A stretch of DNA of 64,000 bases from Mimachlamys varia (taxonomy: Eukaryota > Mollusca > Bivalvia > Pectinida > Pectinidae), in the NCBI GenBank assembly GCA_947623455.1, contig OX392530.1, positions 35,557,405 to 35,621,404 of the forward strand. Direction: 5' to 3'. Shown piece by piece: positions 1 to 13,993 of this stretch. Below the pieces are notes generated by a model. It worked only from the letters and a program-made list of their open reading frames with translations. It was not told the DNA's origin and did no database searches. Both the position numbers and the translations under genes were made by a program. Each line of letters starts with the position of its first letter. Within the stretch, counting starts at the first letter, position 1.

Positions 1-2640
1 ACGCGTTGTATTGTCTACTGTACATGTTCTGATGTCTACTGTACATATTCTGATGTTTACTGTACACGTTTTGATTCTACTGTACATGTTTTGATGTCTA
101 CTGTACACGTTCTGATGTCTACTGTTCACGTTATGTTATCTACTGTACGCGTTGTATTGTCTACTGTACATATTCTGATGTCTACTGTACACGTTCTGAT
201 TCTACTGTACATGTTCTGATGTTTACTTTACACGTTCTGATGTCTACTGTACACGTTATTATATCTACTGTACACGTTCTGATGTCTACTTTACACGTTA
301 TAATGTCTACTGTACACGTTCCGATGTCTAATATACACGTTCCGATATCTACTGTACATGTTCTGATGTCTATTGTGCACGTGCTGATGTCTACTGTACA
401 CGTTCTGATGTCTATTGTACACGTTCTGATGTCTACTGTACACGTCCGGATGTCTACTGTACACGTTCTGCTGTCTACTGTACACGTTCTGATGTCTACT
501 GTACACGTTCTGAAGTCATTTGTACATGTTCAGATGTCTTCTTTACATGTTCTGATGTTTACTGTACATGTACTGTTGTCTACTGTACACGTTTTGATGT
601 CTACTATACACGTACTGGTGTCTATTGTACACGTTCTGATGTCTATTATACACGTTCTGGTGTCTACTGTACATGTTCTAATGTCTACTGTACACGTTCT
701 GTTGTCTAATGTACATGTTCTAATGTCTACTGTACACGTTCTGTTGTCTAATGTACACGTTCTAATGTCTACTGTACATGTTCTGATGTGTATTGTACAC
801 GTTCCGATGTCTACTGTACATGTTCTGTTGTCTACTGTACCTAATATGACGTCTACTGTACACGTTCTGATGTCTACTATACACGTTCCGATATCTACTG
901 TACACGTTCTGATTATACTGTACACGTTCTGATGTCTACTGTTCACGTTATGTTATCTACTGTACGCGTTGTATTGTCTACTGTACATGTTCTGATGTCT
1001 ACTGTACATATTCTGATGTTTACTGTACACGTTTTGATCTACTGTACATGTTATGATGTCTACTGTACACGTTCTGATTCTATTGTACACGTTCTGATGT
1101 CTACTGTTCACGTTCTGTTATCTACTGTACGCGTTGTATTGTCTACTGTACATGTTCTGATGTCTACTGTACATATTCTGATGTCTACTGTACACGTTCC
1201 GATGTCTAATATACACGTTCCGATATCTACTGTACATGTTCTGATGTTTATTGTGCACGTGCTGATGTCTACTGTACACGTTCTGATGTCTATTGTACAC
1301 GTTCTGATGTCTACTGTACATGTTCTGATGTGTATTGTACACGTTCCGATGTCTACTCTACATGTTCTGTTGTCTACTGTACCTAATATGACGTCTACTG
1401 TACACGTTCTGATGTCTACTATACACGTTCCGATATCTACTGTACACGTTCTGATTATACTGTACACGTTCTGATGTCTACTGTTCACGTTATGTTATCT
1501 ACTGTACGCGTTGTATTGTCTACTGTACATGTTCTGATGTCTACTGTACATATTCTGATGTTTACTGTACACGTTTTGATCTACTGTACATGTTATGATG
1601 TCTACTGTACACGTTCTGATTCTATTGTACACGTTCTGATGTCTACTGTTCACGTTCTGTTATCTACTGTACGCGTTGTATTGTCTACTGTACATGTTCT
1701 GATGTCTACTGTACATATTCTGATGTCTACTGTACACGTTCTGATTCTACTGTACATGTTCTGATGTTTACTTTACACGTTCTGATGTCTACTGTACACG
1801 TTATTATATCTACTGTACACGTTCTGATGTCTGTTGTACACGTTCTGTTGTCTAATGTACACGTTCTAATGTCCACTATACATGTTCTGATGTCTATTGT
1901 ACATGTTCCGCTGTCTTCTGTACACGTTCTGTTGTCTACTGTACCTCTTATGATGTCTACTGTACACGTTCCGATGTCTACTATACACGTTCCGATGTCT
2001 ACTATACACGTTCTGATGTCTACTGTACACGTTCTGATTATATTGTACACGTTCTGATGTCTACTGTTCACGTTATGTTATCTACTGTACGCGTTGTATT
2101 GTCTACTGTACATGTTCTGATGTCTACTGTACATATTCTGATGTTTACTGTACACGTTTTGATTCTACTGTACACGTTATGATGTCTACTGTACACGTTC
2201 TGATTCTATTGTACACGTTATGATGTCTACTGTTCACGTTATGTTATCTACGGTACGCGTTGTATTGTCTACTGTACATGTTCTGATGTCTACTGTACAT
2301 ATTCTGATATCTACTGTACACGTTCTGATTCTACTGTACACGTTATGATGTCTACTGTACATGTTCTGATGTCTACTGTACATGTTCTAATGTCTACTGT
2401 ACACGTTCTGTTGTCTAATGTACACGTTATAATGTCTACTGTACACGTTCCGATGTCTAATATACACGTTCCGATATCTACTGTACATGTTCTGATGTCT
2501 ATTGTACACGTTCCGATGTCTACTGTACATGTTCTGTTGTCTACTGTACCTAATATGACGTCTACTGTACACGTTCTGATGTCTACTATACACGTTCCGA
2601 TATCTACTGTACACGTTCTGATTATACTGTACACGTTCTG

Positions 2641-5060
2641 ATGTCTACTGTTCACGTTATGTTATCTACTGTACGCGTTGTATTGTCTACTGTACATGTT
2701 CTGATGTCTACTGTACATATTCTGATGTTTACTGTACACGTTTTGATCTACTGTACATGTTATGATGTCTACTGTACACGTTCTGATTCTATTGTACACG
2801 TTCTGATGTCTACTGTTCACGTTCTGTTATCTACTGTACGCGTTGTATTGTCTACTGTACATGTTCTGATGTCTACTGTACATATTCTGATGTCTACTGT
2901 ACACGTTCTGATTCTACTGTACATGTTCTGATGTTTACTTTACACGTTCTGATGTCTACTGTACACGTTATTATATCTACTGTACACGTTCTGATGTCTA
3001 CTTTACACGTTATAATGTCTACTGTACACGTTCCGATGTCTAATATACACGTTCCGATATCTACTGTACATGTTCTGATGTCTATTGTGCACGTGCTGAT
3101 GTCTATTGTACACGTTCTGATGTCTACTGTACACGTTCCGATGTCAATTGTACCACTTATGTTGTCTATTGTACACGTTCTGATGTCTACTGTACATGTT
3201 CTTGTGCCCACTGTACACGTTTCGATGTCTACTGTACACGTCCTGATGTCTACTGTACACGTTCTGCTGTCTACTGTACACGTTCTGATGTCTACTGTAC
3301 ACGTTCTGAAGTCATTTGTACATGTTCAGATGTCTTCTTTACATGTTCTGATGTCTACTGTTCACGTGCTGTTGTCTACTGTACACGTTTTGATGTCTAC
3401 TATACACGTGCTGGTGTCTATTGTACACGTTTTAATGTCTACTTTACATGTTCTGATGTCCACTGTACATGTGATGTTGTCTACTATACACGTTCCGATG
3501 TCTTCTGTACACGTTCGGATGTCTACTGTACACTATCTTATGTCTACTTTACACGTTCTGATCTTTACCGTTCATGTTCTGATGCATACTGTACATATTC
3601 TGATGTTTCCTGTACAGGTTCTATGTTCTACTGTACAGGTTAAGACGTATATTGTTCCCGTTCAGATGTCTACTGTACATGTTCAGATGTCTACTGTAAA
3701 CGTTCTGATGGCTACTGTACATGTTCTGATGTCTACTGTACATATTCTGATGTTTACTGTACACGTTTTGATTCTACTGTACTCGTTATGATGTCTACTG
3801 TACACGTTCTGATTCTATTGTACACGTTCTGATGTCTACTGTTCACGTTATGTTATCTACTGTACGCGTTGTATTGTCTACTGTACATGTTCTGATGTCT
3901 ACTGTAAACGTTCTGATGGCTACTGTACATGTTCTGATGTCTACTGTACATATTATGATGTCTACTGTACACGTTCTGATTCTACTTTACACGTTATGAT
4001 GCCTACTGTACATGTTCTGATGTCTACTGTACATGTTCTAATGTCTACTGTACACGTTCTGTTGTCTACTGTACCTCTTATGATGTCTACTGTACACGTT
4101 CCGATGTCTACTATACACGTTCCGATGTCTACTATACACGTTCTGATGTCTACTGTACACGTTCTGATTATATTGTACACGTTCTGATGTCTACTGTTCA
4201 CGTTATGTAATCTACTGTACGCGTTGTATTGTCTACTGTACATGTTCTGATGTCTACTGTACATATTCTGATGTTTACTGTACACGTTTTGATTCTACTG
4301 TACACGTTATGATGTCTACTGTACACGTTCTGATTCTATTGTACACGTTATGATGTCTACTGTTCACGTTATGTTATCTACGGTACGCGTTGTATTGTCT
4401 ACTGTACATGTTCTGATGTCTACTGTACATATTCTGATATCTACTGTACACGTTCTGATTCTACTGTACACGTTATGATGTCTACTGTACATGTTCTGAT
4501 GTCTACTGTACATGTTCTAATGTCTACTGTACACGTTCTGTTGTCTAATGTACATGTTCTAATGTCTACTGTACACGTTCTGTTGTCTAATGTACACGTT
4601 CTAATGTCTACTGTACATGTTCTGATGTGTATTGTACACGTTCCGATGTCTACTGTACATGTTCTGTTGTCTACTGTACCTAATATGACGTCTACTGTAC
4701 ACGTTCTGATGTCTACTATACACGTTCCGATATCTACTGTACACGTTCTGATTATACTGTACACGTTCTGATGTCTACTGTTCACGTTATGTTATCTACT
4801 GTACGCGTTGTATTGTCTACTGTACATGTTCTGATGTCTACTGTACATATTATGATGTTTACTGTACACGTTTTGATCTACTGTACATGTTATGATGTCT
4901 ACTGTACACGTTCTGATTCTATTGTACACGTTCTGATGTCTACTGTTCACGTTATGTTATCTACTGTACGCGTTGTATTGTCTACTGTACATGTTCTGAT
5001 GTCTACTGTACATATTCTGATGTTTACTGTACACGTTTTGATTCTACTGTACACGTTATG
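2641..5060. repeat. 2,879-bp-offset higher-order repeat, copy 1
   Basis: Landmarks at 2,641, 2,931, 3,962, 4,441 and 4,771 recur 2,879 bases later. An internal 749-bp step (4,441 to 5,190; 4,771 to 5,520) links it to the next copy. The boundaries are approximate because neighbouring monomers are so alike. Confidence 0.65.
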
Positions 5061-5519
5061 ATGTCTACTGTACACGTTCTGATTCTATTGTACACGTTAT
5101 GATGTCTACTGTTCACGTTATGTTATCTACGGTACGCGTTGTATTGTCTACTGTACATGTTCTGATGTCTACTGTACATATTCTGATATCTACTGTACAC
5201 GTTCTGATTCTACTGTACACGTTATGATGTCTACTGTACATGTTCTGATGTCTACTGTACATGTTCTAATGTCTACTGTACACGTTCTGTTGTCTAATGT
5301 ACATGTTCTAATGTCTACTGTACACGTTCTGTTGTCTAATATACACGTTCTAATGTCTACTGTACATGTTCTGATGTGTATTGTACACGTTCCGATGTCT
5401 ACTGTACATGTTCTGTTGTCTACTGTACCTAATATGACGTCTACTGTACACGTTCTGATGTCTACTATACACGTTCCGATATCTACTGTACACGTTCTGA
5501 TTATACTGTACACGTTCTG

Positions 5520-7940
5520 ATGTCTACTGTTCACGTTATGTTATCTACTGTACGCGTTGTATTGTCTACTGTACATGTTCTGATGTCTACTGTACATATT
5601 CTGATGTTTACTGTACACGTTTTGATCTACTGTACATGTTATGATGTCTACTGTACACGTTCTGATTCTATTGTACACGTTCTGATGTCTACTGTTCACG
5701 TTCTGTTATCTACTGTACGCGTTGTATTGTCTACTGTACATGTTCTGATGTCTACTGTACATATTCTGATGTCTACTGTACACGTTCTGATTCTACTGTA
5801 CATGTTCTGATGTTTACTTTACACGTTCTGATGTCTACTGTACACGTTATTATATCTACTGTACACGTTCTGATGTCTACTTTACACGTTATAATGTCTA
5901 CTGTACACGTTCCGATGTCTAATATACACGTTCCGATATCTACTGTACATGTTCTGATGTCTATTGTGCACGTGCTGATGTCTATTGTACACGTTCTGAT
6001 GTCTACTGTACACGTTCCGATGTCAATTGTACCACTTATGTTGTCTATTGTACACGTTCTGATGTCTACTGTACATGTTCTTGTGCCCACTGTACACGTT
6101 TCGATGTCTACTGTACACGTCCTGATGTCTACTGTACACGTTCTGCTGTCTACTGTACACGTTCTGATGTCTACTGTACACGTTCTGAAGTCATTTGTAC
6201 ATGTTCAGATGTCTTCTTTACATGTTCTGATGTCTACTGTTCACGTGCTGTTGTCTACTGTACACGTTTTGATGTCTACTATACACGTGCTGGTGTCTAT
6301 TGTACACGTTTTAATGTCTACTTTACATGTTCTGATGTCCACTGTACATGTGATGTTGTCTACTATACACGTTCCGATGTCTTCTGTACACGTTCGGATG
6401 TCTACTGTACACTATCTTATGTCTACTTTACACGTTCTGATCTTTACCGTTCATGTTCTGATGCATACTGTACATATTCTGATGTTTCCTGTACAGGTTC
6501 TATGTTCTACTGTACAGGTTAAGACGTATATTGTTCCCGTTCAGATGTCTACTGTACATGTTCAGATGTCTACTGTAAACGTTCTGATGGCTACTGTACA
6601 TGTTCTGATGTCTACTGTACATATTCTGATGTTTACTGTACACGTTTTGATTCTACTGTACTCGTTATGATGTCTACTGTACACGTTCTGATTCTATTGT
6701 ACACGTTCTGATGTCTACTGTTCACGTTATGTTATCTACTGTACGCGTTGTATTGTCTACTGTACATGTTCTGATGTCTACTGTAAACGTTCTGATGGCT
6801 ACTGTACATGTTCTGATGTCTACTGTACATATTATGATGTCTACTGTACACGTTCTGATTCTACTTTACACGTTATGATGCCTACTGTACATGTTCTGAT
6901 GTCTACTGTACATGTTCTAATGTCTACTGTACACGTTCTGTTGTCTACTGTACCTCTTATGATGTCTACTGTACACGTTCCGATGTCTACTATACACGTT
7001 CCGATGTCTACTATACACGTTCTGATGTCTACTGTACACGTTCTGATTATATTGTACACGTTCTGATGTCTACTGTTCACGTTATGTAATCTACTGTACG
7101 CGTTGTATTGTCTACTGTACATGTTCTGATGTCTACTGTACATATTCTGATGTTTACTGTACACGTTTTGATTCTACTGTACACGTTATGATGTCTACTG
7201 TACACGTTCTGATTCTATTGTACACGTTATGATGTCTACTGTTCACGTTATGTTATCTACGGTACGCGTTGTATTGTCTACTGTACATGTTCTGATGTCT
7301 ACTGTACATATTCTGATATCTACTGTACACGTTCTGATTCTACTGTACACGTTATGATGTCTACTGTACATGTTCTGATGTCTACTGTACATGTTCTAAT
7401 GTCTACTGTACACGTTCTGTTGTCTAATGTACATGTTCTAATGTCTACTGTACACGTTCTGTTGTCTAATGTACACGTTCTAATGTCTACTGTACATGTT
7501 CTGATGTGTATTGTACACGTTCCGATGTCTACTGTACATGTTCTGTTGTCTACTGTACCTAATATGACGTCTACTGTACACGTTCTGATGTCTACTATAC
7601 ACGTTCTGATATCTACTGTACACGTTCTGATTATACTGTACACGTTCTGATGTCTACTGTTCACGTTATGTTATCTACTGTACGCGGTGTATTGTCTACT
7701 GTACATGTTCTGATGTCTACTGTACATATTCTGATGTTTACTGTACACGTTTTGATCTACTGTACATGTTATGATGTCTACTGTACACGTTCTGATTCTA
7801 TTGTACACGTTCTGATGTCTACTGTTCACGTTCTGTTATCTACTGTACGCGTTGTATTGTCTACTGTACATGTTCTGATGTCTACTGTACATATTCTGAT
7901 GTTTACTGTACACGTTTTGATTCTACTGTACATGTTTTGA
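5520..7940. repeat. 2,879-bp-offset higher-order repeat, copy 2
   Basis: Second copy of the preceding block, with the same variant monomers (GTCAATTGTACCAC, GATCTTTACCGTTC, TTAAGACGTATATTG) in the same order. It differs by a few bases, for example GTACGCGGTG at about 7,681. Confidence 0.65.
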
Positions 7941-10069
7941 TGTCTACTGTACACGTTCTGATGTCTACTGTTCACGTTATGTTATCTACTGTACGCGTTG
8001 TATTGTCTACTGTACATATTCTGATGTCTACTGTACACGTTCTGATTCTACTGTACATGTTCTGATGTTTACTTTACACGTTCTGATGTCTACTGTACAC
8101 GTTATTATATCTACTGTACACGTTCTGATGTCTACTTTACACGTTATAATGTCTACTGTACACGTTCCGATGTCTAATATACACGTTCCGATATCTACTG
8201 TACATGTTCTGATGTCTATTGTGCACGTGCTGATGTCTACTGTACACGTTCTGATGTCTATTGTACACGTTCTGATGTCTACTGTACACGTCCGGATGTC
8301 TACTGTACACGTTCTGCTGTCTACTGTACACGTTCTGATGTCTACTGTACACGTTCTGAAGTCATTTGTACATGTTCAGATGTCTTCTTTACATGTTCTG
8401 ATGTTTACTGTACATGTACTGTTGTCTACTGTACACGTTTTGATGTCTACTATACACGTGCTGGTGTCTATTGTACACGTTCTGATGTCTATTATACACG
8501 TTCTGGTGTCTACTGTACATGTTCTAATGTCTACTGTACACGTTCTGTTGTCTAATGTACATGTTCTAATGTCTACTGTACACGTTCTGTTGTCTAATGT
8601 ACACGTTCTAATGTCTACTGTACATGTTCTGATGTGTATTGTACACGTTCCGATGTCTACTGTACATGTTCTGTTGTCTACTGTACCTAATATGACGTCT
8701 ACTGTACACGTTCTGATGTCTACTATACACGTTCCGATATCTACTGTACACGTTCTGATTATACTGTACACGTTCTGATGTCTACTGTTCACGTTATGTT
8801 ATCTACTGTACGCGTTGTATTGTCTACTGTACATGTTCTGATGTCTACTGTACATATTCTGATGTTTACTGTACACGTTTTGATCTACTGTACATGTTAT
8901 GATGTCTACTGTACACGTTCTGATTCTATTGTACACGTTCTGATGTCTACTGTTCACGTTCTGTTATCTACTGTACGCGTTGTATTGTCTACTGTACATG
9001 TTCTGATGTCTACTGTACATATTCTGATGTCTACTGTACACGTTCCGATGTCTAATATACACGTTCCGATATCTACTGTACATGTTCTGATGTCTATTGT
9101 GCACGTGCTGATGTCTACTGTACACGTTCTGATGTCTATTGTACACGTTCTGATGTCTACTGTACACGTCCGGATGTCTACTGTACACGTTCTGCTGTCT
9201 ACTGTACACGTTCTGATGTCTACTGTACACGTTCTGAAGTCATTTGTACATGTTATGATGTCTTCTTTACATGTTCTGATGTTTACTGTACACGTGCTGT
9301 TGTCTACTGTACACGTTTTGATGTCTACTATACACGTGCTGGTGTCTATTGTACACGTTCTGATGTCTATTATACACGTTCTGGTGTCTACTGTACATGT
9401 TCTAATGTCTACTGTACACGTTCTGTTGTCTAATGTACATGTTCTAATGTCTACTGTACACGTTCTGTTGTCTAATGTACACGTTCTAATGTCTACTGTA
9501 CATGTTCTGATGTGTATTGTACACGTTCCGATGTCTACTCTACATGTTCTGTTGTCTACTGTACCTAATATGACGTCTACTGTACACGTTCTGATGTCTA
9601 CTATACACGTTCCGATATCTACTGTACACGTTCTGATTATACTGTACACGTTCTGATGTCTACTGTTCACGTTATGTTATCTACTGTACGCGTTGTATTG
9701 TCTACTGTACATGTTCTGATGTCTACTGTACATATTCTGATGTTTACTGTACACGTTTTGATCTACTGTACATGTTATGATGTCTACTGTACACGTTCTG
9801 ATTCTATTGTACACGTTCTGATGTCTACTGTTCACGTTCTGTTATCTGCTGTACGCGTTGTATTGTCTACTGTACATGTTCTGATGTCTACTGTACATAT
9901 TCTGATGTCTACTGTACACGTTCTGATGTCTACTGTACACGTTATTATATCTACTGTACACGTTCTGATGTCTACTTTACACGTTATAATGTCTACTGTA
10001 CACGTTCCGATGTCTAATATACACGTTCCGATATCTACTGTACATGTTCTGATGTCTATTGTGCACGTG

Positions 10070-12031
10070 CTGATGTCTATTGTACACGTTCTGATGTCTA
10101 CTGTACACGTTCCGATGTCAATTGTACCACTTATGTTGTCTATTGTACACGTTCTGATGTCTACTGTACATGTTCTTGTGCCCACTGTACACGTTTCGAT
10201 GTCTACTGTACACGTCCTGATGTCTACTGTACACGTTCTGCTGTCTACTGTACACGTTCTGATGTCTACTGTACACGTTCTGAAGTCATTTGTACATGTT
10301 CAGATGTCTTCTTTACATTTTCTGATGTCTACTGTTCACGTGCTGTTGTCTACTGTACACGTTTTGATGTCTACTATACACGTGCTGGTGTCTATTGTAC
10401 ACGTTTTAATGTCTACTTTACATGTTCTGATGTCCACTGTACATGTGATGTTGTCTACTATACACGTTCCGATGTCTTCTGTACACGTTCGGATGTCTAC
10501 TGTACACTATCTTATGTCTACTTTACACGTTCTGATCTTTACCGTTCATGTTCTGATGCATACTGTACATATTCTGATGTTTCCTGTACAGGTTCTATGT
10601 TCTACTGTACAGGTTAAGACGTATATTGTTCCCGTTCAGATGTCTACTGTACATGTTCAGATGTCTACTGTAAACGTTCTGATGGCTACTGTACATGTTC
10701 TGATGTCTACTGTACATATTCTGATGTTTACTGTACACGTTTTGATTCTACTGTACTCGTTATGATGTCTACTGTACACGTTCTGATTCTATTGTACACG
10801 TTCTGATGTCTACTGTTCACGTTATGTTATCTACTGTACGCGTTGTATTGTCTACTGTACATGTTCTGATGTCTACTGTAAACGTTCTGATGGCTACTGT
10901 ACATGTTCTGATGTCTACTGTACATATTATGATGTCTACTGTACACGTTCTGATTCTACTTTACACGTTATGATGCCTACTGTACATGTTCTGATGTCTA
11001 CTGTACATGTTCTAATGTCTACTGTACACGTTCTGTTGTCTACTGTACCTCTTATGATGTCTACTGTACACGTTCCGATGTCTACTATACACGTTCCGAT
11101 GTCTACTATACACGTTCTGATGTCTACTGTACACGTTCTGATTCTATTGTACACGTTCTGATGTCTACTGTTCACGTTATGTTATCTACTGTACGCGTTG
11201 TATTGTCTACTGTACATGTTCTGATGTCTACTGTACATATTCTGATGTTTACTGTACACGTTTTGATTCAACTGTACACGTTATGATGTCTACTGTACAC
11301 GTTCTGATTCTATTGTACACGTTATGATGTCTACTGTTCACGTTATGTTATCTACGGTACGCGTTGTATTGTCTACTGTACATGTTCTGATGTCTACTGT
11401 ACATATTCTGATATCTACTGTACACGTTCTGATTCTACTGTACACGTTATGATGTCTACTGTACATGTTCTGATGTCTACTGTACATGTTCTAATGTCTA
11501 CTGTACACGTTCTGTTGTCTAATGTACATGTTCTAATGTCTACTGTACACGTTCTGTTGTCTAATGTACACGTTCTAATGTCTACTGTACATGTTCTGAT
11601 GTGTATTGTACACGTTCCGATGTCTACTGTACATGTTCTGTTGTCTACTGTACCTAATATGACGTCTACTGTACACGTTCTGATGTCTACTATACACGTT
11701 CCGATATCTACTGTACACGTTCTGATTATACTGTATACGTTCTGATGTCTACTGTTCACGTTATGTTATCTACTGTACGCGTTGTATTGTCTACTGTACA
11801 TGTTCTGATGTCTACTGTACATATTCTGATGTTTACTGTACACGTTTTGATCTACTGTACATGTTATGATGTCTACTGTACACGTTCTGATTCTATTGTA
11901 CACGTTCTGATGTCTACTGTTCACGTTCTGTTATCTACTGTACGCGTTGTATTGTCTACTGTACATGTTCTGATGTCTACTGTACATATTCTGATGTTTA
12001 CTGTACACGTTTTGATTCTACTGTACATGTT
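10070..12031. repeat. 1,962-bp higher-order repeat, copy 1
   Basis: Landmarks recur 1,962 bases later: 10,936 and 12,898, 11,415 and 13,377, 11,745 and 13,707. Both copies share rare variants such as GATTCAACTGT (about 11,265 and 13,227) and ACTGTATACG (about 11,730 and 13,692), which marks a direct recent duplication. Confidence 0.8.
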
Positions 12032-13993
12032 TTGATGTCTATTGTACACGTTCTGATGTCTACTGTACACGTTCCGATGTCAATTGTACCACTTATGTTG
12101 TCTATTGTACACGTTCTGATGTCTACTGTACATGTTCTTGTGCCCACTGTACACGTTTCGATGTCTACTGTACACGTCCTGATGTCTACTGTACACGTTC
12201 TGCTGTCTACTGTACACGTTCTGATGTCTACTGTACACGTTCTGAAGTCATTTGTACATGTTCAGATGTCTTCTTTACATTTTCTGATGTCTACTGTTCA
12301 CGTGCTGTTGTCTACTGTACACGTTTTGATGTCTACTATACACGTGCTGGTGTCTATTGTACACGTTTTAATGTCTACTTTACATGTTCTGATGTCCACT
12401 GTACATGTGATGTTGTCTACTATACACGTTCCGATGTCTTCTGTACACGTTCGGATGTCTACTGTACACTATCTTATGTCTACTTTACACGTTCTGATCT
12501 TTACCGTTCATGTTCTGATGCATACTGTACATATTCTGATGTTTCCTGTACAGGTTCTATGTTCTACTGTACAGGTTAAGACGTATATTGTTCCCGTTCA
12601 GATGTCTACTGTACATGTTCAGATGTCTACTGTAAACGTTCTGATGGCTACTGTACATGTTCTGATGTCTACTGTACATATTCTGATGTTTACTGTACAC
12701 GTTTTGATTCTACTGTACTCGTTATGATGTCTACTGTACACGTTCTGATTCTATTGTACACGTTCTGATGTCTACTGTTCACGTTATGTTATCTACTGTA
12801 CGCGTTGTATTGTCTACTGTACATGTTCTGATGTCTACTGTAAACGTTCTGATGGCTACTGTACATGTTCTGATGTCTACTGTACATATTATGATGTCTA
12901 CTGTACACGTTCTGATTCTACTTTACACGTTATGATGCCTACTGTACATGTTCTGATGTCTACTGTACATGTTCTAATGTCTACTGTACACGTTCTGTTG
13001 TCTACTGTACCTCTTATGATGTCTACTGTACACGTTCCGATGTCTACTATACACGTTCCGATGTCTACTATACACGTTCTGATGTCTACTGTACACGTTC
13101 TGATTCTATTGTACACGTTCTGATGTCTACTGTTCACGTTATGTTATCTACTGTACGCGTTGTATTGTCTACTGTACATGTTCTGATGTCTACTGTACAT
13201 ATTCTGATGTTTACTGTACACGTTTTGATTCAACTGTACACGTTATGATGTCTACTGTACACGTTCTGATTCTATTGTACACGTTATGATGTCTACTGTT
13301 CACGTTATGTTATCTACGGTACGCGTTGTATTGTCTACTGTACATGTTCTGATGTCTACTGTACATATTCTGATATCTACTGTACACGTTCTGATTCTAC
13401 TGTACACGTTATGATGTCTACTGTACATGTTCTGATGTCTACTGTACATGTTCTAATGTCTACTGTACACGTTCTGTTGTCTAATGTACATGTTCTAATG
13501 TCTACTGTACACGTTCTGTTGTCTAATGTACACGTTCTAATGTCTACTGTACATGTTCTGATGTGTATTGTACACGTTCCGATGTCTACTGTACATGTTC
13601 TGTTGTCTACTGTACCTAATATGACGTCTACTGTACACGTTCTGATGTCTACTATACACGTTCCGATATCTACTGTACACGTTCTGATTATACTGTATAC
13701 GTTCTGATGTCTACTGTTCACGTTATGTTATCTACTGTACGCGTTGTATTGTCTACTGTACATGTTCTGATGTCTACTGTACATATTCTGATGTTTACTG
13801 TACACGTTTTGATCTACTGTACATGTTATGATGTCTACTGTACACGTTCTGATTCTATTGTACACGTTCTGATGTCTACTGTTCACGTTCTGTTATCTAC
13901 TGTACGCGTTGTATTGTCTACTGTACATGTTCTGATGTCTACTGTACATATTCTGATGTTTACTGTACACGTTTTGATTCTACTGTACATGTT
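12032..13993. repeat. 1,962-bp higher-order repeat, copy 2
   Basis: Tandem partner of the preceding unit, with the same order of variant monomers including the GATTCAACTGT and ACTGTATACG variants. The junction near 12,032 joins GTTTTGATGTC to the TATTGTACACG monomer found at about 10,070. Confidence 0.78.
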